Of a stretch of DNA of 53,637 nucleotides, positions 23,871-30,995 are shown piece after piece. The stretch covers positions 1 to 53,637 of the forward strand of contig NZ_JAFCKQ010000056.1 in the NCBI RefSeq assembly GCF_018130215.1. The letters are read 5' to 3'. The notes under the pieces are model-generated. The model saw nothing but the letters and a program-made list of their open reading frames with translations. It was not told the DNA's origin and did no database searches. The position numbers were made by a program, and so were the translations under genes. Numbering within the stretch: position 1 is the stretch's first letter; the number at the start of each line of letters is the position of its first letter. The DNA is from Bradyrhizobium jicamae (lineage in GTDB: Bacteria; Pseudomonadota; Alphaproteobacteria; Rhizobiales; Xanthobacteraceae).

Positions 23871-24594
23871 CATCCTCGTCACCGGGGCAAGCCGAGGTAT
23901 CGGACTTTCGATCGCGCGGCGCCTCGCTGCTGGCGGCGATCGCGTGATCGCGGTTGCGCGCAAGCGGGGCGCGGAACTTGACGACGCCATCGCGGCGGCA
24001 GCAGCAACATCCGGCGAAATCGGCTTCAAGGCGTTCGATCTCAGCGAGGTCGGTGCGATCCCCGCCTTCGTGAAGGAGCTGCGCGGCGAGTTCGGCCCGA
24101 TCTTCGGGCTCGTCAACAATGCCGGCATCGGCACCGAGGGCCTGCTCGCGACCATGCACAACAGCCAGATCGAGGCGCTGGTCCGCCTCAACGTGCTGTC
24201 ACCGATCATCCTGACCAAGTATGTCGCGCGGCAGATGATGGCCGACCGTGCGGGCCGCATCATCAACATGTCCTCGATCATTGCAACGACCGGCTACAGG
24301 GGCCTGTCGGTCTATGGCGCGACGAAAGCGGCTGCCGCAGGCTTCACGCGCTCACTGGCGCGCGAGGTCGGCCAGCTCGGCATCACCGTGAACGCGATCG
24401 CGCCCGGTTTCATCGAGACCGAACTCACCGGAAACCTGAGCGAGGGCGACCGCGAGCGGATCGCCGGCCGCAGTGCCTTGCGCCGGCTCGCGACGCCGGA
24501 CGATGTCGCCGCAACGGTCGAATTCCTGCTCGGCGAGGGCGGCACCAACATCACCGGCGCGGTGCAGGTGATCGATGCCGGGAATACGGCATAA
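23863..24594 (+). CDS. FabG-like short-chain reductase of the ACP module
   Basis: A 243-residue classical SDR resembling 3-oxoacyl-ACP reductase: TGASRGIG (7-14), NNAGIG, the Ser of NMSSI, and catalytic Y-x3-K in YGATK, then NAIAPGFIETEL. The length and motifs fit reduction of a 3-oxoacyl thioester with NADPH. Its ATG lies inside the ligase gene (8-base overlap), giving the order ACP-ligase-reductase in one coupled unit. A ketosynthase is absent, so chain extension within this cluster is not apparent; the reductase may act on an acyl group made elsewhere. Confidence 0.88.
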   Translation: MRSILVTGASRGIGLSIARRLAAGGDRVIAVARKRGAELDDAIAAAAATSGEIGFKAFDLSEVGAIPAFVKELRGEFGPIFGLVNNAGIGTEGLLATMHNSQIEALVRLNVLSPIILTKYVARQMMADRAGRIINMSSIIATTGYRGLSVYGATKAAAAGFTRSLAREVGQLGITVNAIAPGFIETELTGNLSEGDRERIAGRSALRRLATPDDVAATVEFLLGEGGTNITGAVQVIDAGNTA

Positions 24595-24622
24595 AGCGTT
24601 TTCAATCAGAACCGAACTTGCT

Positions 24623-25213
24623 CTAGGTTTTCGCCACCGGCTTCGCGGCCGAAAACTGCGGGAACATCTCGGCCACCACGGGCCCATCCAGCCGCCATGA
24701 ATGGCAACCGCCGACGAAGAACGGCGGCTCCTTCATCTCCTGCTGCTGGTCGAGCGAGCCGCGGCCTTGCGGCGTCTTGCCCGATGTCGCGGTCTGGAAC
24801 AGCGTCGTCACCGCCGGCCCCAGCAGCTCCTGCAAATGGGTGCAGGTCTCGAGCTTGCCGATCTTGCGCCTGACGATCTCGCGCCAGCCCTTGCCGATGC
24901 GCTCGCCGACCAGGCGCTGCAGGATGCCCTCCACGTCGAGGCAGGACGGGTAGGGCGTCGCCGCCATCGTGGTGCCGGCCTCGCGGATCGTAAAGCTGTC
25001 GTCGACTGCAAGCCGCAGCCGGATATCGTGCACGGGATCCTCGGGCCGGAGCTCGCCGCGATGGCGTTCGTGCCGCGCATAGGGCTTGGTGTCGACCAGC
25101 CGCGCCTCGACCTCCCACAGGCCGTCGTCCCTGAGATAACCCAGGCATTCGACCGAGCGGCGGTGCATCAGGCGGCGAGGTTTTTCGACCGCATTGGCGT
25201 CATGTTCGGACAT
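24623..25213 (-). CDS. DUF2889 domain protein
   Basis: A 196-residue soluble protein that matches DUF2889: MHRRSVECLGYLRDDGLWEVEARLVDTK near the N-terminus, DIRLRLAVDDSFTIREAGTTMAATPYPSC in the middle and KLETCTHLQELLGP. Function is unknown; in my experience the domain is often found near aromatic, steroid or fatty-acyl degradation genes, which suits this neighbourhood. Convergent with the FabG-like reductase (28 bases apart). The conserved Cys/His in P-S-C and C-T-H-L might bind metal, but this is a guess. Confidence 0.85.
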   Translation of the reverse strand: MSEHDANAVEKPRRLMHRRSVECLGYLRDDGLWEVEARLVDTKPYARHERHRGELRPEDPVHDIRLRLAVDDSFTIREAGTTMAATPYPSCLDVEGILQRLVGERIGKGWREIVRRKIGKLETCTHLQELLGPAVTTLFQTATSGKTPQGRGSLDQQQEMKEPPFFVGGCHSWRLDGPVVAEMFPQFSAAKPVAKT

Positions 25214-25295
25214 CTGGACTCGCTGGATTGCCTTCGGTAATCCAATCGGCCGACCCCATCGATGTCAACGTCCGCCGGCGCGGCCGCGCCATGCG

Positions 25296-25526
25296 TCAGC
25301 CCGCACGTCTCACCAACGTCAGGTCGGGCGCGTCGTGGTCGAAATGGATCAGCCCGTATTCCGGAAAATCGATCATCACGCCACGCTTCAGGTAGTCCCA
25401 GGCGTCACCGGGAAATTCCGCGGCGTATTCATTGGTATCGATCGAGAACACCACCACGCCCTCGGCGTTACCGTCCAGCCGCACGGTGTCGCCGAGCCTG
25501 ATCTCCTGCCCGTCCGGATACTTCAC
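25296..25526 (-). CDS. Small conserved hypothetical protein
   Basis: A 76-residue acidic protein, MKYPDGQEIRLGDTVRLDGN at the start, then GVVVFSIDTNEYAAEFPGDAWDYLKRGVMI and FPEYGLIHFDHDAPDL. The alternating hydrophobic/charged strands suggest a small beta-barrel of the KOW/SH3 or Tudor kind; similar small proteins are known as hypotheticals or as immunity-like proteins. No role can be assigned. It lies between DUF2889 and the acyl-CoA ligase on the same strand and starts 30 bases... after the ligase stop, so it may be expressed with the ligase. Confidence 0.7.
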   Translation of the reverse strand: MKYPDGQEIRLGDTVRLDGNAEGVVVFSIDTNEYAAEFPGDAWDYLKRGVMIDFPEYGLIHFDHDAPDLTLVRRAG

Positions 25527-25566
25527 TGCGGGCTCCGGTGCGTCTCCATGACGCGGGACGCACAGG

Positions 25567-27123
25567 TCAGCTCACGCGCCGGTCGCGATTCTCCCAGTAC
25601 GGCCGGCGCAGCTCGCGCTTCAGGATCTTGCCGGCGCCGGACAGCGGCAGCGGTGTCGCGGTAATGTCGACGCTGCGGGGGCACTTGTAGCCGGCGATCA
25701 GCGTCTTGCAGTGCTCCATCAGCTCCTCGGGCGTCGCGCCGGCGCCGCTCTTCATCACGACGACGGCGTGAACCTGCTCGCCCCAGCGCTCGCTCGGGAT
25801 GCCGATCACGGCGCATTGCGCCACCGCCGGATGCTGCGCCAGCGCGTTCTCGACCTCGGCCGAATAGACGTTCTCGCCGCCGGAGATGATCATGTCCTTG
25901 ACGCGGTCGACGACGTAGACAAAACCGTCCGCGTCCATGTAGCCGCCGTCGCCGGTATGCATCCAGCCGTCGATCACCGCGCGCGCGGTCTCCTCCGGCC
26001 GCTCCCAGTAGCCCATCATCACCACGTCGCCGCGCACCGCAATCTCGCCGACCGTGCCCAATGGCACGACCTTGTCGTCGGCGTCGACGATCCTGACCTC
26101 GCAGCCGAGCGTGGCGCGGCCGGCGCCGCGATGCCGGCCCTTGGCGCGGCCGTCGCCGATATGCTCCTTCCAGTGCAGGATGGTCGCGATCGGCGACAGC
26201 TCGGTCATGCCATAGGCCTGCGTGAACTCGATATGCGGCAGCGCCTTCATCGCGCGCATCAGCACGGCGTCGCTGATGACGGAGGCGCCGTAGGCGATCC
26301 GCTTCAGCGACGACAGGTCGTAATTGCCCAGCGTCGGGTGGTCGACGAACATCTGGATCATGGTCGGCACCAGCAGCACGTCGGTGACGCGCTCCTTCTG
26401 GATCGCGGCCGCGACACCGTCGGGCGTAAAACCCTGGATCACGACGTTTGAGCCGCCCGAGAGCAGCACCGAATACATCGCCGCGCCATTGGCGAGGTGG
26501 AACATCGGCGCGGCATGCAGATAGGTCGTGCTCGACGGCCACAGGCCTTCGCCGAGCGCGTTGAGCGCATTGGCCATCAGATTGCCGTGGCTCAGCATCA
26601 CGCCCTTGGAGCGGCCGGTGGTGCCGCCGGTGTAGAAGATGCCGGCGAGATCGTCGCGGCTGCGCATCGCGTCCGCGACAGGTTCGTGGCGCGCGATCAG
26701 GCTCTCGTAATTCTCCATCCCGGCCGGCGTCTCGCCGTCATCGGCATAGACCAGCCTGAGATCGGGGACGGCTTTCGCCAGCGCCGTACCGACCGGCGCA
26801 AACGCCTTGTCGACGAACAGGATCCCGGCGCGGCAATCGCGCAGGGCATCCTCGTTCTCGAGCGGAGACCAGCGGATGTTGAGCGGCACGATGACAGCGC
26901 CGGCCCAGCCCACCGCGAGATAGAGCTCGAGATAGCGATCGGAGTTCAGCGAGAGCACCGCGACGCGGTCGCCGTCGGCAGCACCGAGCGCGCGGATGGA
27001 AGCGGCGAGCCGGGTGACGCGCGTGCCGACCTCGCCCCAGTTGCGGCGGTGGTCACCGCAGACGATTGCGAGCCCGTTTGGATTGACCTGCAGCGCGCGC
27101 CGCAGTCCGTGCGTGATGTTCAC
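25567..27123 (-). CDS. Fatty-acid/medium-chain acyl-CoA ligase
   Basis: A 518-residue AMP-forming acyl-CoA synthetase: P-loop IFYTGGTTGRSKGVMLSHGN near residue 165, A5 motif FTQAYGMTELSPI, TGDGGYMDADGFVYVVDRVKDMIISGGENVYSAEVE, and the late SGAGKILKRELR with the catalytic Lys. It would activate an acid entering beta-oxidation. Start choice: an ATG at 27144 and a GTG at 27123 are in frame; GGGAGG sits between them, about 8 bases before the GTG, so GTG at 27123 is chosen. The gene overlaps the 3' end of the upstream TetR gene by 71 bases, hence is in the same transcript and under that regulator. Confidence 0.9.
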   Translation of the reverse strand: MNITHGLRRALQVNPNGLAIVCGDHRRNWGEVGTRVTRLAASIRALGAADGDRVAVLSLNSDRYLELYLAVGWAGAVIVPLNIRWSPLENEDALRDCRAGILFVDKAFAPVGTALAKAVPDLRLVYADDGETPAGMENYESLIARHEPVADAMRSRDDLAGIFYTGGTTGRSKGVMLSHGNLMANALNALGEGLWPSSTTYLHAAPMFHLANGAAMYSVLLSGGSNVVIQGFTPDGVAAAIQKERVTDVLLVPTMIQMFVDHPTLGNYDLSSLKRIAYGASVISDAVLMRAMKALPHIEFTQAYGMTELSPIATILHWKEHIGDGRAKGRHRGAGRATLGCEVRIVDADDKVVPLGTVGEIAVRGDVVMMGYWERPEETARAVIDGWMHTGDGGYMDADGFVYVVDRVKDMIISGGENVYSAEVENALAQHPAVAQCAVIGIPSERWGEQVHAVVVMKSGAGATPEELMEHCKTLIAGYKCPRSVDITATPLPLSGAGKILKRELRRPYWENRDRRVS

Positions 27124-27835
27124 CCTGTTCCTCCCTTGATGCATTTCCCTTGCGGGGCGGTTTGTCCGCCTTCTTGCGAGTTGATGTCGTGGCGATGCCC
27201 TCGGTCAGGCGGATCGCGAATTCCTCGGCGACGGCGCGCCCGGTCATTGCGCCGCCGGGCTGGAACCAGTGACCGATCCAGTTCAGGGAGCCGGCGATCG
27301 CGAAGGCCGACAGCTTGGCGTCGCAGGGCTTGACAGAGCCGTCCGCGACGCCCTGCGCGATATAGTCGCGGAAAGCGCGGTCGATCCTCCGCTTCGCGGT
27401 CTGGACGATCTTGCGATTGTCCTCGTTGAGATCGCGGATGTCAAAGCGGACGAGGCTCTTGCCATAGTCGGTGGTCATCAGTTCCGCGTAGCGGACGGTC
27501 AGCTTGCGCAACTTGTCCAAACCCGAGCCGACGCCGGCCGAGGTCTCGGCAATGCATTCGTCGACCAGCTCGTTGCCGATCGCCCAGCATTCGAACAGGA
27601 TTTCATCCTTGCCGCGAAAATAATTGTACAGCGCCGGCTTGGTGATGTTCAGCCGCTTGGCGACATCGTTCAGCGTGGCGCGGTGATACCCTTGCTCCAG
27701 GAACAGCGCCACGGCCGTGCGCAGCACCGCCTCGCGCTTCTCGTCGCGCGCGCGGCGCCGGCTTTCGAACGGCAGCCAGGGGGATTCGTTGTCGGAGGGG
27801 GAGCGGGCGTCCATGTCGGGCAGCTGTTGTCGCAT
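27053..27835 (-). CDS. TetR family transcriptional regulator
   Basis: A 260-residue TetR repressor. The helix-turn-helix lies in RREAVLRTAVALFLEQGY-like KREAVLRTAVALFLEQGY followed by TLNDVAKRLNITKPALYNYFRGKDEI (about 33-78). The ligand domain is the TetR_C type found in regulators of acyl-CoA catabolism. The C-terminal 40 residues are basic and overlap the next gene, and are probably not needed for function. ATG at 27835 has GGAG just upstream; a second ATG lies at 27814. It is divergent from the thiolase operon with 74 bases between, holding a perfect palindrome. A ligand such as an acyl-CoA is an inference from family behaviour. Confidence 0.9.
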   Translation of the reverse strand: MRQQLPDMDARSPSDNESPWLPFESRRRARDEKREAVLRTAVALFLEQGYHRATLNDVAKRLNITKPALYNYFRGKDEILFECWAIGNELVDECIAETSAGVGSGLDKLRKLTVRYAELMTTDYGKSLVRFDIRDLNEDNRKIVQTAKRRIDRAFRDYIAQGVADGSVKPCDAKLSAFAIAGSLNWIGHWFQPGGAMTGRAVAEEFAIRLTEGIATTSTRKKADKPPRKGNASREEQGEHHARTAARAAGQSKRARNRLR

Positions 27836-27859
27836 TGACTCCGTGAAGCGTCCCGTATA

Positions 27860-27893
27860 TTACCCGTGGGTAACAAATAGTCCAGTGGGTAAT
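27860..27893. promoter_or_regulatory. Palindromic operator between the TetR gene and the thiolase operon
   Basis: TTACCC-GT-GGGTAA at 27860-27873 is a perfect 6-2-6 inverted repeat. A second GTGGGTAA half-site lies at 27885-27892, 19 bases further on, so the site may bind two dimers. It is 17 bases before the thiolase ATG at 27910 and 25 bases before the TetR ATG, placed to repress both. TetR-family operators of this size and symmetry are common. Confidence 0.75.
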
Positions 27894-27909
27894 TTTCGGG
27901 AGGACTTCA

Positions 27910-29094
27910 ATGACGTCACGCACCTGCGTTGCCGGGGTCGGCATGATCCCGTTCGTCAAGCCCGGCGCCAACGCGCCGTATCACGTGATGGGCGCCGAGG
28001 CGGCGAAGCTCGCGCTCGCCGATGCCGGCCTCGACTATGGCCGCGTGCAACAGGCCTATGTCGGCTACGTCTATGGCGACTCCACCTGCGGGCAGCGCGC
28101 GCTCTATCCGGTCGGCATGACCGGTATCCCGATCGTCAACGTCAACAACAACTGCTCGACCGGCTCGACGGCGCTGTTCCTGGCCCGCCAGGCGATCGAG
28201 TCGGGCGCGGCCGATTGCGTGATGGCGCTCGGCTTCGAGCAGATGAAGCCCGGTGCGCTGGGGGCCGTCTTCACCGACCGTCCCAGCGCCTTCGACGATT
28301 TCGACGCTGCCGCCGACAAGCTCGTCGACGCGCCCGGCGTGCCGCTGGCATTGCGCTATTTCGGCGGCGCGGGTCTCAGCCACATGAAGAAATACGGGAC
28401 GCCGCTGTCGGCCTTTGCCAAGGTCCGCGCGAAGGCGAGCCGCCACGCCAGGAACAATCCGCTGGCGCTGTTCCGGAAGGAAGTCACGGCCGATGACGTG
28501 ATGAACGACCAGGTGATCTGGCCCGGCGTGATGACCCGGCTGATGGCGTGCCCGCCGACCTGCGGCGCCGCCGCCGCGATCCTGGTTTCCGAAAAATTCG
28601 CCGAGCAGCATGGCCTCAACAGGCAGGTGCGCATCGCCGCGCAGGCGATGACGACCGACACGCCGTCGACCTTCGGCGCCGAGGATATGATGCAGGTGGT
28701 CGGCTATGACATGGCGCGTGACGCTGCGAGGAAGGTCTATGAGGCGGCCGGCATCGGCCCTGAGGATCTCGACGTCGTCGAGCTGCACGACTGCTTCGCG
28801 CATAACGAGCTGATCACCTATGAGGGGCTCGGCCTGTGCGGGCAGGGCGAAGCCGCGCGCTTCATCGACGACGGCGACAACACCTATGGCGGCAGGATCG
28901 TGACCAATCCGTCCGGCGGCCTGCTGTCGAAGGGGCATCCGCTCGGCGCGACCGGGCTCGCGCAATGCTACGAATTGACGCGGCAATTGCGCGGCACCGC
29001 GGCGGCGACGCAGGTGGAGGGTGCGCGGATCGGCCTGCAGCACAATCTCGGCCTCGGCGGCGCCTGCGTCGTCACGCTCTACCAGCGCGCCTGA
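27910..29094 (+). CDS. SCP2/SCPx-type thiolase (lipid-transfer protein)
   Basis: A 394-residue thiolase-superfamily protein of the SCP-x branch. The nucleophilic Cys is C82 in NNNCSTGS; HDCFAHNELITYEGLGLCG holds the second active-site His/Cys region and GHPLGATG the third. It should cleave or form a 3-oxoacyl-CoA of unusual (branched, steroid-like or long) type rather than a classical chain, because SCP-x members prefer these. It is the first gene of a tight five-gene run followed by two MaoC-type proteins, an SDR and an acyl-CoA dehydrogenase, together a full beta-oxidation cycle. It lies opposite a TetR regulator. Confidence 0.9.
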   Translation: MTSRTCVAGVGMIPFVKPGANAPYHVMGAEAAKLALADAGLDYGRVQQAYVGYVYGDSTCGQRALYPVGMTGIPIVNVNNNCSTGSTALFLARQAIESGAADCVMALGFEQMKPGALGAVFTDRPSAFDDFDAAADKLVDAPGVPLALRYFGGAGLSHMKKYGTPLSAFAKVRAKASRHARNNPLALFRKEVTADDVMNDQVIWPGVMTRLMACPPTCGAAAAILVSEKFAEQHGLNRQVRIAAQAMTTDTPSTFGAEDMMQVVGYDMARDAARKVYEAAGIGPEDLDVVELHDCFAHNELITYEGLGLCGQGEAARFIDDGDNTYGGRIVTNPSGGLLSKGHPLGATGLAQCYELTRQLRGTAAATQVEGARIGLQHNLGLGGACVVTLYQRA

Positions 29095-29101
29095 GGCTGC
29101 C

Positions 29102-29557
29102 ATGGTCGATCAATCCGCTGTCGGGCGTGCCTTCGCGCCCGTGACCGCGCGCGTCGAGCCGGGACGGCTGCGCTTCTTCCTCGATACGCTCGGCGAGCGC
29201 AATCCGCTCTATCGCGAGCCGGAGGCCGCCAGGGCCGCCGGCTATGCGGCGGCGCCGGTTCCGCCGACCTACCTGTTCTGCCTGGAGATGATGGACGCCG
29301 CTGACCCGTTCGAATTCCTGACCGCGCTCGGGATCGATCTTGCAAACGTGCTGCATGGCGAGCAGCGCTTCGACTACCACGCGCCCGCGGTCGTCGGTGA
29401 CACCCTGACGTTCGAGTCGCGGGTCACCGGCGTGACCGACAAGAAGGGCGGGGCGATGACCCTGATCGTGGTCGAGACCATGGTCACCAACCAGGACGGC
29501 GTCCATGTCGCCGACACCTCGCGCACGGTGGTGGTGCGCAATGCGAGGCCGTCATGA
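29102..29557 (+). CDS. MaoC-type dehydratase, N-terminal-like (FAS1-like) domain
   Basis: A 151-residue hot-dog-fold protein like the N-terminal half of MaoC hydratases: PVTARVEPGRLRFFLDTLGE, then NPLYREPEAARAAGYAAAPVPPTYLF, and HGEQRFDYHAPAVVGDTL. It lacks the catalytic D-x4-H of the hydratase half, which is supplied by the next gene. Such split hydratases form heterodimers acting on enoyl-CoA. Its ATG is 8 bases after the thiolase stop, and its last codons overlap the next gene by 4 bases (ATGA at 29554), so they are probably made at equal levels. Confidence 0.87.
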   Translation: MVDQSAVGRAFAPVTARVEPGRLRFFLDTLGERNPLYREPEAARAAGYAAAPVPPTYLFCLEMMDAADPFEFLTALGIDLANVLHGEQRFDYHAPAVVGDTLTFESRVTGVTDKKGGAMTLIVVETMVTNQDGVHVADTSRTVVVRNARPS

Positions 29558-29961
29558 GCGCGAACTTTCCATCGGTCGGCGACCGCATCGTCCACAAGGC
29601 GTTTCCGCCGGTCACCCGCCATCGCCTCGCGCTCTATTGCGGCGCGTCGGGTGATCACAACCCGATCCATGTCGACATCGACTTCGCGAAAGCGGCCGGT
29701 TTTCCGGACGTGTTCTCGCACGGCATGCTTGTGATGGGCTATCTCGGGCAGGCGTTGACCGATGCGGTCGAGCCGTCCCGTGTCCGCTCGTTCTCGACCC
29801 GCTTCGCCGCGATCACCCAGCTTGGCGCCAGGCTGACCTGCGAGGGCACGGTGACGGAGCTGTTCGAACACGGCGGAGAGAAGCGGGCGAAGCTCGCGCT
29901 GACCACGAAGGATCAGAACGGCGAGGTCAAGCTCGCCGGCGAAGCTGTGATCGCGGTGTAG
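29554..29961 (+). CDS. MaoC family (R)-specific enoyl-CoA hydratase-like subunit
   Basis: A 135-residue hot-dog protein with the catalytic D-x4-H motif in GASGDHNPIHVDIDFAKAAGFPD (Asp and His of R-hydratases) and HGMLVMGYLGQAL after it. This is the active half of a MaoC-type heterodimer with the preceding 151-residue protein, hydrating an enoyl-CoA. The short length (compared with a fused, about 280-residue, MaoC) and the 4-base overlap support an obligate pair. It is in the middle of a beta-oxidation-like operon. Confidence 0.9.
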   Translation: MSANFPSVGDRIVHKAFPPVTRHRLALYCGASGDHNPIHVDIDFAKAAGFPDVFSHGMLVMGYLGQALTDAVEPSRVRSFSTRFAAITQLGARLTCEGTVTELFEHGGEKRAKLALTTKDQNGEVKLAGEAVIAV

Positions 29962-29990
29962 GTCGCAGGCGGTAGGGCCGCGAGGACTGA

Positions 29991-30123
29991 GCCCTCCCTC
30001 GCCCCGCCCTTGCGGGGAGGGTTGGGGTGAGGGGCTGCTTCCGCGAGCTCTGCAGGCAGCGAGACCTGTACCCCTCACCCGGAACGCATCTGACGATACC
30101 TCTCCCCGCAAGCGGGGCGAGGT
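29991..30123. repeat. Intergenic inverted-repeat element
   Basis: The 194-base gap between the MaoC and SDR genes has a long inverted repeat: arms GGGTGAGGGG (30025-30034) and CCCCTCACCC (30071-30080) plus two GC stems CCCCGC-CCTT-GCGGGG (30002-30017) and CCCCGC-AA-GCGGGG (30104-30117). It looks like a mobile intergenic repeat unit, inserted inside the operon. Confidence 0.7.
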
Positions 30124-30155
30124 GAAGAGAGAGCATTGGAGTTGAAGGAGAGATC

Positions 30156-30983
30156 ATGTCGAAACTGCAAGGCAAAGTCGCGCTCGTCTCAGGCTCCGGC
30201 CGCGGCATCGGGCGCGCGATTGCGCTGAAGCTGGCGAGCGAGGGCGCGAAGGTCGTGGTCAACGATCTCGACGCCGAGCCGGGCGATGCCGTCGCGGCCG
30301 AGATCAAGGGCGCCGGCGGCGAGGCGATCGCGGTCAATGGCAGCGTGTCCGAGGCCGGCTTTGCGGACCGCTTTGTCGGTGCTGCGATGGAAAAACTCGG
30401 CGGGCTCGACATCATCGTCAACAATGCCGGCTACACCTGGGACGCGACCATCCAGAAGATGAGCGATGAGCAGTTCCAGGCGATGCTCGACGTCCATCTG
30501 GTCGCGCCGTTCCGCATCCTGCGCGCGGCATCCGAGCCGATCCGGGTGATGGCGAAGAAGGAGGCCGAGGCCGGGCGCGAGGTGTTCCGCAAGGTCGTCA
30601 ACATCTCCTCGATCGCGGGCCTCTACGGCAACGCCGGGCAGGCGAGCTACTCCTCGGCCAAGGCCTCGCTGATCGGGCTGACACGCACGATGTGCAAGGA
30701 GTGGGGCCGCTACAAGGTCAACGTCAATTGCGTCGCCTTCGGCCTGATCAATACCCGCCTGACCCAGCCGATCGAGGCGCAGCAGAAGACCATCGATGTC
30801 GCCGGCCGCGACATCAAGGTCGGCGTGCAGCCGCAGATGCTGGAGGCGATGGGCCGGATGATCCCGCTCGGCCGCGGCGGCACGCCGGAGGAGGCGGCGG
30901 ATGCGGTCTATCTGTTCTGCAGCCCGGAATCGAACTACATCAGCGGTCAGGTGATCGTCGCCGGCGGCGGTCTGCTGATCTGA
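30156..30983 (+). CDS. Short-chain dehydrogenase (3-hydroxyacyl-CoA dehydrogenase-like)
   Basis: A 275-residue SDR: GSGRGIG (11-17), NNAGYTWDATIQ, the Ser of NISSIAGLYGNAGQ and Y-x3-K in YSSAK. The insertion VMAKKEAEAGREVFRKV before the catalytic Ser is unlike FabG and resembles the SDRs that oxidise 3-hydroxyacyl-CoA in the steroid or branched-chain pathways. It would oxidise the product of the MaoC pair in this operon to the substrate of the thiolase. ATG at 30156 follows a good AAGGAGAG site. Confidence 0.88.
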   Translation: MSKLQGKVALVSGSGRGIGRAIALKLASEGAKVVVNDLDAEPGDAVAAEIKGAGGEAIAVNGSVSEAGFADRFVGAAMEKLGGLDIIVNNAGYTWDATIQKMSDEQFQAMLDVHLVAPFRILRAASEPIRVMAKKEAEAGREVFRKVVNISSIAGLYGNAGQASYSSAKASLIGLTRTMCKEWGRYKVNVNCVAFGLINTRLTQPIEAQQKTIDVAGRDIKVGVQPQMLEAMGRMIPLGRGGTPEEAADAVYLFCSPESNYISGQVIVAGGGLLI

Positions 30984-30995
30984 TAGCGAGGCGAA

